From Kribbella sindirgiensis (GTDB lineage Bacteria > Actinomycetota > Actinomycetes > Propionibacteriales > Kribbellaceae): a stretch of DNA of 64,000 nucleotides. Below are positions 34,614-43,959 of this stretch, one piece after another. Each line of letters starts with the position of its first letter. Positions within the stretch are counted from its first letter, which is position 1. The stretch covers positions 310,001 to 374,000 of the forward strand of contig NZ_SJKA01000007.1 of NCBI RefSeq assembly GCF_004331435.1. The letters are read 5' to 3'. The notes beneath the pieces are model-generated. The model had not been told where the DNA came from. It made no database searches and saw nothing but the letters and a program-made list of their open reading frames with translations. A program made the position numbers and the translations under genes.

Positions 34614-35210
34614 TCAGTACCCAGGAGGTGTCTCAGCAGGAGGGTGCCAACCAGTCTCGCTGGCCCAGCGCTCGGCGGCTGCCATCAGTACGTCGCTTGC
34701 GGGGTCCTTGATCTGGCCGTAGGGGTTGAGGTCGCCGACGGCTGCCGCCAGGCGTTGTTTGAAGAGGGCCCAGGCGGCGCGGGTGCGGGGATCGGCGGTC
34801 AGGAACTCGCGGAAGAGCAGGGCGTACCGCTCGTTGGGCCGGCCTGCGATGCGTACGTGCACGTTGCCGGGGCGAGTATCCGCCGGTGGGCGGAACACCC
34901 GCTTGTCCCACGCCGACGGGTCTCCTTCCCAGCTCTCCGGCACGTGGTCCCGAAGCTCGTGGGCGCCCGGCGATCGTGTGAACCCGGCGGCGAGCAGTCC
35001 GTCCTCGAGTTGCTGGTCGGGGAGTCGCCGCACGATGACCTGGACGTCGATGACATCCTTCGCCGTCATCCCCGGTACGGACGTCGAACCGATGTGGTCG
35101 ACACGCACCACCGACGGGCCGGCCGCTCCACGGATGAGTTCGGCCAGCTCCTCGAAGTCCCTGGTCCAGCTGTCCTGCCACTGTGTCAGCTCGATGCTCA
35201 CCGCCGGCAT
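34614..35210 (-). CDS. GrpB family protein (UPF0157, nucleotidyltransferase-like)
   Basis: 198 residues. The nucleotidyltransferase-like core shows VVRVDHIGSTSVPGMTAKDVIDVQV (about 34-58), the family signature, and the C-terminal helices contain RYALLFREFLTADPRTRAAWALFK. Some GrpB relatives are fused to dephospho-CoA kinases, but the activity of stand-alone members is not established. It stands alone on the minus strand between glgE and repeat copy B. Confidence 0.9.
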   Translation of the reverse strand: MPAVSIELTQWQDSWTRDFEELAELIRGAAGPSVVRVDHIGSTSVPGMTAKDVIDVQVIVRRLPDQQLEDGLLAAGFTRSPGAHELRDHVPESWEGDPSAWDKRVFRPPADTRPGNVHVRIAGRPNERYALLFREFLTADPRTRAAWALFKQRLAAAVGDLNPYGQIKDPASDVLMAAAERWASETGWHPPAETPPGY

Positions 35211-35253
35211 GCTACGAGCGGCACTCCGACCAAGCGATGTAGTTTCCGGCCTT

Positions 35254-37242
35254 TCAGGCTTGGCCGCGGCGTACGGCGAGGATGTGGGCGGGTTCGCCGT
35301 TGGGGTCGAGTTTGACGTAGTTCTGTTGGCCCCAGCGCCACGTTGCGCCGGTGATTTCGTCGTACACCGTGAAGGTGTCCTCGGGGCGCATGCCGAGGGC
35401 GGGCATGTCGAGGTGGACCATCGACTCGCGGACCGAGTGCGGGTCGGTGTTGACGACGACGATGACGGTGTCGCTGTGGCCGTCGGGGGCGGTGGAGCGC
35501 TTGGAGTAGCACATGATCGCTTCGTCGTCGACCGAGTGCAGGGTCAGGTTGCGCAGTTGCTGCAGGGACGGGTGGCGGCGGCGGATGTTGTTCAGCAGCG
35601 TCAGGTACGGCGCCAGCGTGCGGCCCTCACGTTCCGCGGCCTCCCAGTCCCGGGGGCGGAGCTGGAACTTCTCGGTGTCGAGGTACTCCTCCGAGCCGGG
35701 CCGCAGCGCGACGTGCTCGAACAGTTCGTACCCGGCGTACACGCCCCAGGACGGCGACGATGTCGACGCGATCGCGGCGCGGATCTTGAACGCGCCGGGA
35801 CCGCCGTACTGCAGGTACGCCGTGAGGATGTCCGGCGTGTTGACGAAGAAGTTCGGCCGCAGGAAGTGGCCGGTCTCCTTGGTGAGCTCCGTGAGGTACT
35901 CCTCGAGCTCCCACTTCTCGTTGCGCCAGGTGAAGTACGTGTACGACTGGTGGAATCCGACCTTGGCGAGCTCCTGCATCATCGGCCGCCGGGTGAACGC
36001 CTCGGACAGGAACACCACGTCCGGGTCGGTCTTGCGGATCTCGCCGAGCAGGTACTCCCAGAAGTTGACCGGCTTGGTGTGCGGGTTGTCGACCCGGAAC
36101 ACCGTGACGCCCTTGGAGATCCACAGCCGGACGATCCGCAGGACCTCGGCGTAGATGCCTTCGGGATCGTTGTCGAAGTTGATCGGGTAGATGTCCTGGT
36201 ACTTCTTCGGCGGGTTCTCGGCGTACGCGATCGAGCCGTCGGCGCGCTCGGAGAACCACTTCGGGTGGTCCTTCACCCACGGGTGGTCCGGCGACGCCTG
36301 CAGGGCGAGGTCGATGGCGACCTCGAGGCCGACCTCGCGGGCCCGGCCGACGAAGTACTCGAAGTCCTCGAACGTGCCGAGCTCCGGGTGGATCGCGTCG
36401 TGGCCGCCGTCCTCGGAGCCGATCGCCCAGGTCGAGCCGGGGTCGCCCGGCTTCGGGTCGAGGGTGTTGTTCGGGCCCTTGCGGAACGAGTGGCCGATCG
36501 GGTGGATCGGCGGCACGTACAGGATGTCGAAGCCCATTTTCGCGACCGCTTCGAGCCGCAGCGCAGCGGTCCGGAAGGTCCCGGATTTCCACTGACCGGT
36601 CTCTTCGTCGTACTTCGCACCTTCGGAGCGCGGGAAGAACTCGTACCAGCTGCCGTACAGCGCGCGGGTCCGGTCGACCCAGACCGGGTACGTCTCGGAG
36701 GAGGTGATCAGCTCACGCACCGGGTACCGACCGAGGGCCGCCCGTACCTGCGGGGAGATGCCCGCCGCCAGCCGTGCCTCTGGGGGCAGCGCCCCGTTCG
36801 CCAGGGCATGCGCCGCGTCGCTCAGCGTGCCGCGGTCCGCCCGTACGGCGGGTGGTACGCCGGCGGCCGCGCGGTCGAAGAACGCTGCGCCCTCGGCGAA
36901 CATCAGGTCGACGTCGAGGCCGGCCGGGATCTTGATCTCGGCGTTGTGCCGCCACGTTCCGTACGGGTCGCTCCAGCCCTCGACCGCGAACGTCCACGCG
37001 CCCTGCTCCTGCAGCGTCACGTCGACGGTCCACCGGTCGGTGCCCTGACCGACAGGGGCCATCAGCATCCGTCTGGTCTGTCCCGACGGCGAGGTCAGTA
37101 CGACGTTCGCGTTCACCGCGTCATGGCCCTCCCGGAAGACCGTGGCCGCGATGGTGAACGTCTCGCCGACCGCGGACTTCGCCGGATAGGCTCCGGCGTC
37201 GACGGTCGGGGTGACGTCGGTGATCGGGATGCGCCCAGTCAT
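35254..37242 (-). CDS. glgE: Alpha-1,4-glucan:maltose-1-phosphate maltosyltransferase GlgE
   Basis: 662 residues from ATG 37242, matching typical GlgE length; an open frame upstream is not native sequence. Residues 1-110 are the N-terminal beta domain (GETFTIAATVFREGHDAV), followed by the helical insert and the GH13_3 barrel. The nucleophile is Asp385 (GVTVFRVDNPHTKPVNFW) and the acid Glu414 (VVFLSEAFTRRPMM). The enzyme transfers maltosyl units from maltose-1-phosphate (made by TreS and Mak, 22179-20766) to growing alpha-1,4-glucan in the cytoplasm. It is divergent from glgP across about 200 bp, so synthesis and phosphorolysis may be controlled from one region. Confidence 0.97.
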   Translation of the reverse strand: MTGRIPITDVTPTVDAGAYPAKSAVGETFTIAATVFREGHDAVNANVVLTSPSGQTRRMLMAPVGQGTDRWTVDVTLQEQGAWTFAVEGWSDPYGTWRHNAEIKIPAGLDVDLMFAEGAAFFDRAAAGVPPAVRADRGTLSDAAHALANGALPPEARLAAGISPQVRAALGRYPVRELITSSETYPVWVDRTRALYGSWYEFFPRSEGAKYDEETGQWKSGTFRTAALRLEAVAKMGFDILYVPPIHPIGHSFRKGPNNTLDPKPGDPGSTWAIGSEDGGHDAIHPELGTFEDFEYFVGRAREVGLEVAIDLALQASPDHPWVKDHPKWFSERADGSIAYAENPPKKYQDIYPINFDNDPEGIYAEVLRIVRLWISKGVTVFRVDNPHTKPVNFWEYLLGEIRKTDPDVVFLSEAFTRRPMMQELAKVGFHQSYTYFTWRNEKWELEEYLTELTKETGHFLRPNFFVNTPDILTAYLQYGGPGAFKIRAAIASTSSPSWGVYAGYELFEHVALRPGSEEYLDTEKFQLRPRDWEAAEREGRTLAPYLTLLNNIRRRHPSLQQLRNLTLHSVDDEAIMCYSKRSTAPDGHSDTVIVVVNTDPHSVRESMVHLDMPALGMRPEDTFTVYDEITGATWRWGQQNYVKLDPNGEPAHILAVRRGQA

Positions 37243-37441
37243 GGCGTAGACAGACCTTCGCTTTCCGTAACGTGCTGCTTCGGATCTGGCGGGGTGGGTA
37301 ACTACGTCGAGAACGACAGTGCTGACGTTATCGGTTCCCAGTAGCTGCCGGTGACATGCAGAGCTGCAAATTCTTGCTCGCGTTGCAAGATCGATGCATC
37401 CCGAAGATGTTCTGCGGCCCCTGGGCCGGTACGGTGTCCCG
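37243..37441. promoter_or_regulatory. Divergent glgE-glgP control region
   Basis: 199 bp between the starts of glgE and glgP. The middle (about 37300-37400) is lower in GC than the flanks. No hexamer pair stood out well enough to name, and no long inverted repeat was seen. An in-frame ATG for glgP at 37394 falls inside it, so the exact left edge of glgP is uncertain. Confidence 0.4.
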
Positions 37442-40036
37442 GTGCGAGCGATACGACGATTCTCCGTCCGCCCTGTCCTGCCCGAGCCGCTGACCGGTCT
37501 GGGCACCCTGGTGAACAACCTCCGCTGGGCCTGGCACCCGGAGACGCAGGACGTCTTCGAGGCCGTCGACCCGCAGCTGTGGCGGAGCACCGGCGGTGAC
37601 CCGGTCAAGCTGCTCGGCGAGGTCCCGGCGGCCCGGCTCGACGAGCTGGCCAACGACAACGCTTTCCTGCGCCGGCTGGAACTTGCTGTAGCCGACCTGG
37701 ACAGCTACGTGACCGAAGACCGGTGGTTCCAGACCGCGGGCGGCTCGCCGCTCGACGCGGTCGCCTACTTCTCGCCGGAGTTCGGCATCACCCACGTGCT
37801 GCCGCAGTACTCCGGCGGTCTCGGCATCCTTGCCGGTGACCACCTCAAGGCGGCCAGCGACCTCGCCGTACCGCTGATCGGCGTCGGCCTGCTGTACCGG
37901 CACGGTTACTTCGCGCAGTCGCTGAACGCCGAGGGCTGGCAGCAGGAGCGTTACCCCCTGGTGGACCCGGACGGGCTGCCGATCAGCCTGCTCCGGGATG
38001 GTGACGCGCCCGCGACCGTCACGCTGACGCTGCCCGGCAACCGCGAGCTGCACGCGCAGATCTGGGTCGCCCAGGTCGGCCGGGTGCCGCTGCTGATGCT
38101 CGACTCCGACATCGAGGAGAACGAGCCGTCGGAGCGCGAGGTGACCGACCGGCTGTACGGCGGTTCGACCGAGCACCGTCTGCTCCAGGAGTTGCTGCTC
38201 GGCGTCGGCGGTGTCCGCGCGGTGCGCACGTACTGCCGGATCACCGGCCACGCGGCGCCCGAGGTGTTCCACACCAACGAGGGCCACGCCGGCTTCCTCG
38301 GGATCGAGCGGATCCGCGAGCTCGCCGCCGACAAGGACCTCGACTTCGACACCGCGCTCGAGGTCAACCGCGGCGGCACGGTGTTCACCACGCACACCCC
38401 GGTCCCGGCCGGTATCGACCGGTTCCCGGTCGAGCTGATCCAGCAGCACTTCTCGCCGGACGTGTTCGGCCCGGAGGTCCCGGTCGACCGGATCCTCGAG
38501 CTCGGCGCCGAGGACTTCGAGGGCGGCGACCCGGCGCTGTTCAACATGGCGATCATGGGGCTGCGGCTGGCGCAGCGCGCGAACGGCGTGTCGAAGCTGC
38601 ACGGCGTGGTCAGCCGCGGGATGTTCGCGGGACTGTGGCCGAGCTTCGACGCGGTCGACGTACCGATCACCTCGATCACGAACGGCGTGCACGCGCCGAC
38701 GTGGGTGGCGCGTGAGGTGCACGACCTGACCTACGCGAACTACACCGCCGACGGCGACTCGGTGTTCGAGGGTCTGGACAAGACCACCGACGCGCAGATC
38801 TGGGAGACCAAGCGGCTGCTCCGGCAGCGGTTCATCGACGACACCCGTGCGCGGGTGCGGCAGTCCTGGATCAACCGCGGCGCCAGCGAGGCCGAGCTCG
38901 GCTGGGTCGACTCGATCCTCGACCCGGACGTCCTGACCATGGGGTTCGCCCGGCGCGTTCCGTCGTACAAGCGGCTGACGCTGATGCTGCGCGACCCGGA
39001 GCGGCTGAAGGCGCTGCTGCTGCACCCGGAGCGTCCGGTGCAGATCGTGATCGCCGGCAAGGCGCACCCGCACGACGAGGGCGGCAAGAAGCTGATCCAG
39101 GAGATGGTCCGCTTCGCCGACGACCCGGAGGTGCGGCACCGGATCGTGTTCGTGCCGGACTACGACATCGCGCTCGCGCAGCCGATGTACCCCGGCACCG
39201 ACGTCTGGCTGAACAACCCGCTCCGCCCGTACGAGGCGTGCGGCACATCCGGGATGAAGGCCGCGCTGAACGGCGGCCTCAACCTGTCGATCCGCGACGG
39301 GTGGTGGGACGAGTGGTACGACGACGAGTTCGGCTGGGCGATCCCGTCCGCCGAGGGGATCGAGGACACCGACCGCCGCGACGACCTCGAGGCGCACGCG
39401 CTGTACGACCTGATCGAGAAGCAGGTCGCGCCGCGCTTCTACGACGGTGACGTGCCGACCCGCTGGATCGAGATGCTGCGGCACACGATCAAGGAGCTCG
39501 GCCCGAAGGTGCTCGCCACCCGGATGGTCAAGGACTACGTCGAGCAGCTGTACGTGCCGGCGGCGAAGTCGTCGCGGTCTTTGAACTCGACGTACGACGG
39601 CGCTCGCGAACTCGCTGCGTGGAAGCACAAGGTCCGCGCGGCGTGGCCGCAGATCCGGGTCGACCACGTGGAGCTCCAGGGCCTCGGCGACGTACCGCAG
39701 CTGGGCACGACCGTCGGGATCCGCGCGTTCGCGGCCCTCGGCGACCTCGCCCCGTCGGACATCTGCGTCGAGGTGCTGCACGGTCGTGTCGACGCCAACG
39801 ACGAGATCACCGACCCGGTCCGCGCCACGCTCTCGCAGGCCGAGACGTACGAGGGCAACCGGCACCGGTACGAGGGCGAACTGAAACTGGACCGCACCGG
39901 CCCGTTCGGCTACACGGTCCGCGTCGTCCCGAACCACCCAGGCCTGGCCAGCGTCGCCGAACTCGGCCTGGCCGCCGGCCCGTCCGACCCCGACGACCCC
40001 TCGGCCCCCGACCTCCCCGCCGGCTCAGAATTCTGA
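37442..40036 (+). CDS. glgP: Alpha-glucan (glycogen/maltodextrin) phosphorylase GlgP
   Basis: 864 residues from GTG 37442, chosen because homologues begin with an (M/V)RAIRRFxVRPxLP motif; ATG 37394 would add 16 residues. The N-terminal DUF3417-type segment (LTGLGTLVNNLRWAWHPETQ) marks the actinobacterial phosphorylase subgroup. YFSPEFGITHVLPQYSGGLG, KRVPSY-like ARRVPSYKRLTLML and the PLP-lysine loop EACGTSGMKAALNGG are present. It releases glucose-1-phosphate from alpha-1,4-glucans in the cytoplasm. It faces glgE and is followed by a strong terminator. Confidence 0.96.
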   Translation: MRAIRRFSVRPVLPEPLTGLGTLVNNLRWAWHPETQDVFEAVDPQLWRSTGGDPVKLLGEVPAARLDELANDNAFLRRLELAVADLDSYVTEDRWFQTAGGSPLDAVAYFSPEFGITHVLPQYSGGLGILAGDHLKAASDLAVPLIGVGLLYRHGYFAQSLNAEGWQQERYPLVDPDGLPISLLRDGDAPATVTLTLPGNRELHAQIWVAQVGRVPLLMLDSDIEENEPSEREVTDRLYGGSTEHRLLQELLLGVGGVRAVRTYCRITGHAAPEVFHTNEGHAGFLGIERIRELAADKDLDFDTALEVNRGGTVFTTHTPVPAGIDRFPVELIQQHFSPDVFGPEVPVDRILELGAEDFEGGDPALFNMAIMGLRLAQRANGVSKLHGVVSRGMFAGLWPSFDAVDVPITSITNGVHAPTWVAREVHDLTYANYTADGDSVFEGLDKTTDAQIWETKRLLRQRFIDDTRARVRQSWINRGASEAELGWVDSILDPDVLTMGFARRVPSYKRLTLMLRDPERLKALLLHPERPVQIVIAGKAHPHDEGGKKLIQEMVRFADDPEVRHRIVFVPDYDIALAQPMYPGTDVWLNNPLRPYEACGTSGMKAALNGGLNLSIRDGWWDEWYDDEFGWAIPSAEGIEDTDRRDDLEAHALYDLIEKQVAPRFYDGDVPTRWIEMLRHTIKELGPKVLATRMVKDYVEQLYVPAAKSSRSLNSTYDGARELAAWKHKVRAAWPQIRVDHVELQGLGDVPQLGTTVGIRAFAALGDLAPSDICVEVLHGRVDANDEITDPVRATLSQAETYEGNRHRYEGELKLDRTGPFGYTVRVVPNHPGLASVAELGLAAGPSDPDDPSAPDLPAGSEF

Positions 40037-40054
40037 GCCAACCCGAGAAAAGAC

Positions 40055-40090
40055 ACACCCCCGCCTGCCTCACCAGGCGGGGGTGTTTTG
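40055..40090. terminator. Bidirectional intrinsic terminator after glgP
   Basis: A 13-bp stem ACACCCCCGCCTG (40055-40067) with its complement (40074-40086), loop CCTCAC, followed by TTTT on the plus strand and preceded by AAAA (40046-40051 region), which serves as a T-run on the minus strand. It is placed between convergent glgP and MFS genes. Confidence 0.9.
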
Positions 40091-40167
40091 TATCGAGCCG
40101 GGGCTGTGAACAAGCACTGGGCCCGGTGCACAGGTAATAACCTGTCTCGCGCCCCCGGCGGGTGGGT

Positions 40168-41598
40168 TCAGGCCCGACTCCGGGCGATGCCCCAGGCAAC
40201 CAGTGCGGCGGCGAGGGCTGTGAGGGTGAGGCCGGCGGCGGTGGTGGCCTGGTGGAATTGGGTGGTTTGGTGGGGGGTCCAGGTCGGGGTGGTGATGGGG
40301 CCGGTGAAGAGGGTGGCGAGGATGGTGCCGGTGATGGCGATGCCGGCGCCGGAGGTGACCTCTGTGGCGGTGTCGGTGAGGGCTGCGCCGATCGTGGTGC
40401 GGTTCTTCGGGAGGCCTCGGAGTACGTTGACTCCGGCAACGACTCCGACGACGCGCATACCGGCCGCGACCAGGACGAGTGCGATCGCGACCCAGACGTA
40501 CCCGTACCGGCTGAGGGCGCCGAAGACGGCGAGCCCGAACACGACCGCCGCCGCGCTCATCCATGCGGCCCGCTCGAGGCCGACGCGTTCGACGAACGGT
40601 CTGATCAACGCGCCGCCGGCGACCAGGACCACGACCTGCGGCAGCATGCCGATCGCGGCGAGCGCGGGTGACCAACCCCAGTCGAGCTGGAGCTGCAACG
40701 TCACGAGATACCCGAGCCCGGCCGTCGCCAGACCGGCCGCCGCCTTGAACGCGAGCCCGCTCGACACCAAAGGATGCGCGACGATCCGAGGATCAAGGAG
40801 CGGGTACGTCGCTGAACGCTCGCGCAGGTAGAACAGCACGGCCCCGATCACCGCCAGCACGGAAACAGCCCACGGACTCCACGACCCGGCGCCCTCGTTG
40901 ACGAACAGCGTCGGCGCGACGAGTGCCAGCACGATCGTCGCCGTACCGAGGACCGCGCCCGCGACATCGATCGGATCGCGGTGCAGCTCGTCCGGTACGT
41001 CGGGGGAGATGCCCCGCCGTACGCCGATGATCGCCAGCACCGCCACCGGTACGTTGACGAGCAGCAGCACCTGCCATGGCGCGATCGCCAGTACGAACCC
41101 GCCCGCCGTCGGACCGACCGCGAGCCCAACCAGTCCCACGGTCGAGATCAGCGTCGTCGCGCGCACCCGGAGCCCGTCGTCCTCGAACAGCCGGAAGCTC
41201 AGCGCGAGCGACCCCGGCGTCGTCATCGCGGCCGCCACGCCCATCGCGACGCGTACGGCGATCAGCTGCTCGACCGTGGTGACGAACACGGTCGCGAGGC
41301 TCGCAAAAGCTAGCAGTGCTAGCCCGGCAAGCATGATCCGCCGCCGCCCGAACCGGTCGGCGATCGCCCCGAACGCGAGCATCAGCCCGCCGAACACCAC
41401 GGCGTACGCCCCGATGACCCACTGCAGCGCGGTCGTGGACGCGTGCAGCTCGCGCCCGATGGTGGGTAGCGCGACGTTCAGGATCGAGTTGTCGAGCATC
41501 TCGAACAGGAACACCGCCGACAATCCCGCCAGCGCGACCCAGGCCTCCCGCAACGACCGGGGACGGCCTGCTATGACAGTTGTCTGATCGAAGGACAT
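40168..41598 (-). CDS. MFS transporter, DHA2 (EmrB/QacA) type
   Basis: 476 residues with the N-terminal LFEMLDNSILNVALPTIGREL and motif A-like GAIADRFGRRRIMLAGLALL; overall hydrophobicity fits 14 membrane segments. The expected role is proton-driven efflux of a drug or metabolite. The gene diverges from a TetR regulator and the intergenic operator begins one base before its ATG (41598), so repression by that regulator is very likely. No Shine-Dalgarno is seen, suggesting a leaderless or near-leaderless transcript. Confidence 0.9.
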   Translation of the reverse strand: MSFDQTTVIAGRPRSLREAWVALAGLSAVFLFEMLDNSILNVALPTIGRELHASTTALQWVIGAYAVVFGGLMLAFGAIADRFGRRRIMLAGLALLAFASLATVFVTTVEQLIAVRVAMGVAAAMTTPGSLALSFRLFEDDGLRVRATTLISTVGLVGLAVGPTAGGFVLAIAPWQVLLLVNVPVAVLAIIGVRRGISPDVPDELHRDPIDVAGAVLGTATIVLALVAPTLFVNEGAGSWSPWAVSVLAVIGAVLFYLRERSATYPLLDPRIVAHPLVSSGLAFKAAAGLATAGLGYLVTLQLQLDWGWSPALAAIGMLPQVVVLVAGGALIRPFVERVGLERAAWMSAAAVVFGLAVFGALSRYGYVWVAIALVLVAAGMRVVGVVAGVNVLRGLPKNRTTIGAALTDTATEVTSGAGIAITGTILATLFTGPITTPTWTPHQTTQFHQATTAAGLTLTALAAALVAWGIARSRA

Positions 41599-41629
41599 GT
41601 CACTAAGTTAAGTGACTAAGCTTAGTGAC
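41599..41629. promoter_or_regulatory. TetR-type operator, two overlapping dyads
   Basis: GTCACT (41599-41604) pairs with AGTGAC (41611-41616). An overlapping near-perfect 18-bp dyad has arms GTGACTAAG (41612-41620) and CTTAGTGAC (41621-41629) with one symmetric mismatch. The half-site can be written TTAGTGAC / GTCACTAA. The sites lie in the 49-bp gap between the MFS and TetR genes, directly at the MFS start codon, so binding would block both promoters. Confidence 0.75.
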
Positions 41630-41647
41630 AGAAGAGAGTGAGGTCAC

Positions 41648-42250
41648 ATGCCCAGAACCGCAGCCCGTGGCGGACCGCAGACGCGTGCGCGCATCTCGGA
41701 CGTCGCCACCCAGTTGTTCCTGGAGCGCGGGTTCGACGCCGTGACGGTCGCCGAGGTCGCGCGGGAGGCCGGCGTGTCGAGCGTGACGGTCTTCAAGCAC
41801 TTCCCGCGCAAGGAGGACCTGCTCCTCGACCGCGCCGACGACGCGATCGATCTTCTCCGTACGGCGGTGCGCTCGGGGGCGGCCGACGTACTGACGTCGC
41901 TCCGGGAGGCTGTCCTGGGCCTGGCCGACGACCGTCACGCGCTGTCGGGGCTCAAGGACGGATCGATCCCGTTCTTCGTGACGGTCGCCGCGTCGCCGGC
42001 GCTGATCGCGCGGGCCCGGGAGATCGCGGACGAGATCCAGCAGACGCTGGTCGAGGAGCTGGCCGCCGCCGACGCGTTTGACGGCGACGCCGCGCTCCTC
42101 GCCGCGTTCCTGATCTCCGGCTACACCGCGGTCCTCACCGGAACCGCCCGTCGGCTGATGGCCGGCGAAACCCCGGACGAGGTCGCCGAGGACCAGCGCG
42201 CCCGGGTCGACCACCTCTTCGACAAACTCCGCAACGGCTTCGCGGGTTAG
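41648..42250 (+). CDS. TetR family transcriptional regulator
   Basis: 200 residues from ATG 41648. The N-terminal HTH is canonical (TVAEVAREAGVSSVTVFKHFPRKEDLLLDR, residues about 30-55), followed by an all-helical ligand and dimerisation domain. It likely represses the divergent MFS gene and itself through the dyads at 41599-41629. Its last 4 bp overlap, tail to tail, with the convergent transglutaminase-like gene. Inducer unknown. Confidence 0.93.
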   Translation: MPRTAARGGPQTRARISDVATQLFLERGFDAVTVAEVAREAGVSSVTVFKHFPRKEDLLLDRADDAIDLLRTAVRSGAADVLTSLREAVLGLADDRHALSGLKDGSIPFFVTVAASPALIARAREIADEIQQTLVEELAAADAFDGDAALLAAFLISGYTAVLTGTARRLMAGETPDEVAEDQRARVDHLFDKLRNGFAG

Positions 42251-43131
42251 CCGAGGTCCTTCCAAGCGAACTCTCCGCCGGCCGGTGAGGTGACGAAAGA
42301 GCGGCCGGCGAACGTCAGTCCAGGATCCGTGCGGTACAGCTCGTTGACCTCCTTGGCCGCCGCGTCGTCTCCGTTGTCGGAGGCAACCATCAGTTCGGCG
42401 ATCCGATCGGTCAGCTCCACGGCGGCGCCGTCCAGCGTGTCGGACATCGCGCCCCAGTTGTCCCACAGCAGCAGCTCGTCGCCGTTCAGGTGCGCGAGCT
42501 GGTAGTGCACGTAGTTGCGAATGAACCAGCCGCCGTGCAGCTTCAGCGGTGCGTCCGGGTTGGGGTCCACACCGAAGAGATCACCGTTGAGCTCGCCGGC
42601 CCGGACTCCCCGCCAGACCTCGGCCGCCGACAGGAACGGCCCGGCCGGCATGTCCGACACATCGAAGCTGTACTGCGGTTCGGCCGGATCGAGCTCGGCG
42701 TCGATCATCACCCACCGGTCGCCGTTCCAGTACTCGGCCACCACGTGGTCGTGGTTGAAACCTTCGGCGAAGTAGCTCCCGAACCCGACCCGGCTGCGGG
42801 CCGGGATCCCCTTGTGGCGCAGCATCGACACGAACAGCAGCGTGTAGTCCCGGCAGCACCCCACGACCCGGTCGAACGGCTCCCGCGGCGCAGTGAGCTC
42901 TGTGAGCGCCGTACCGTTGCGCTTCTGGTCCGTGGCGAGGATCGCCGACACCCACCGGTTGTCGATCTCGGCGAGACGTTCGCCGGTGAACTCGATCCCG
43001 CCGGCGCGGTAGTGGATCAGCAGGTTGCGGACGACCGCGGCGATCTCGGTCACGTCGTCCGGCAGGGCGTCGAACAGTCCGGCGTAGTCGCCGGGATCGC
43101 TGAAGCGCGTCTGACTCGCGTAGTCCATCAA
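42247..43131 (-). CDS. Transglutaminase-like superfamily protein
   Basis: 294 residues. The papain-like triad is recognisable: Cys93 in GCCRDYTLLFVSMLRHKGIPAR, His129 in GFNHDHVVAEYW and Asp144 in VMIDAELD. Bacterial members act as proteases, peptidases or amidases, rarely as true transglutaminases. No signal peptide, so cytoplasmic. Its ATG overlaps the upstream MerR gene stop by 4 bp, and a third small gene lies further upstream, giving a three-gene operon (44364 to 42247). Confidence 0.87.
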   Translation of the reverse strand: MMDYASQTRFSDPGDYAGLFDALPDDVTEIAAVVRNLLIHYRAGGIEFTGERLAEIDNRWVSAILATDQKRNGTALTELTAPREPFDRVVGCCRDYTLLFVSMLRHKGIPARSRVGFGSYFAEGFNHDHVVAEYWNGDRWVMIDAELDPAEPQYSFDVSDMPAGPFLSAAEVWRGVRAGELNGDLFGVDPNPDAPLKLHGGWFIRNYVHYQLAHLNGDELLLWDNWGAMSDTLDGAAVELTDRIAELMVASDNGDDAAAKEVNELYRTDPGLTFAGRSFVTSPAGGEFAWKDLG

Positions 43132-43952
43132 AGGGTCCTCTCAAGAATGGGCAGTGCGATGTCAACGGCAGGTTCGTCGCGGGGGAGGAGGTGGCAGTCC
43201 GGGCGGTAGACCTCCCGCGGCGGACCTGCTTCGGGGCTTCCGGATGCTCGCACCCAGTCGAAGACGAGGTCGTACGCGAGCATGATCCGCGGGTAGGCGC
43301 ACTCGTCCATCGTGATCGTGCAGTACGCCTCCCGGTGCGCCGGCTCCACCCGGATCCCGATCCGGCCGGCCGGGTCCACCAGACCCTCGAACGGCACGCA
43401 CACCTCGACCGTCGCCTCACCCTCGGGTGTCACCGCGCCGTGGTAGATCACCCACGACCCGACGTCCGCGGTCGCACCGGCGGCCCGCAGGTACGACGTG
43501 AGCTCGTCGGTGCACGTCACGATCACCCCGATCAGCATCTGCTGGTTGGTGTCGGCGCGGATCGACGCGATCTTCGTCGCCGGAACGTCCCGGGCGTGCA
43601 CCGGTCGCGGCGGGAGCCCTGTCGTACCCGAGCGCGACAGCCGGTCCCGCAGGTACTGCAACGTCGCCCGCCGGGACGCCGTGGTCGCTTCCTCGGCGGC
43701 CCACCACCGGTCGAGCCGGATCAACGCGTCCTCGTCCGTCCCGGTCAGGACCTCGGCGATCGTGGTCAGCGGCATGTCCAACTGCCGCAGCACACTGATC
43801 CGTCGCGCCCGCTCCAACTGCTCTTCGTCGTATAAGCGGTACCCGTTCGCCGGGTCCACCTGCGCCGGTGCCAGCAGCCCCGACACGTCGTACAACCGCA
43901 GTGCTTTGTGCGAAAGCCCGGCCCTCCGCCCGAACTCACTGATCGTCAACAC
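43128..43952 (-). CDS. MerR family regulator with GyrI-like effector domain
   Basis: 274 residues. N-terminal winged HTH (LTISEFGRRAGLSHKALRLYDVSGLL, then GYRLYDEEQLERARRISVLRQLDMPL), a short coiled coil (about 85-110), and a C-terminal GyrI/AraC-E-like effector-binding domain (about 125-265) with EVCVPFEGLVDPAGRIGIRVEPAHREAY split by position. Similar to BmrR/TipA-like multidrug sensors in layout. It is 7 bp behind the unknown gene at 43960 and overlaps the transglutaminase gene, so it may autoregulate this operon. Confidence 0.9.
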   Translation of the reverse strand: MLTISEFGRRAGLSHKALRLYDVSGLLAPAQVDPANGYRLYDEEQLERARRISVLRQLDMPLTTIAEVLTGTDEDALIRLDRWWAAEEATTASRRATLQYLRDRLSRSGTTGLPPRPVHARDVPATKIASIRADTNQQMLIGVIVTCTDELTSYLRAAGATADVGSWVIYHGAVTPEGEATVEVCVPFEGLVDPAGRIGIRVEPAHREAYCTITMDECAYPRIMLAYDLVFDWVRASGSPEAGPPREVYRPDCHLLPRDEPAVDIALPILERTL

Positions 43953-43959
43953 CGGACCA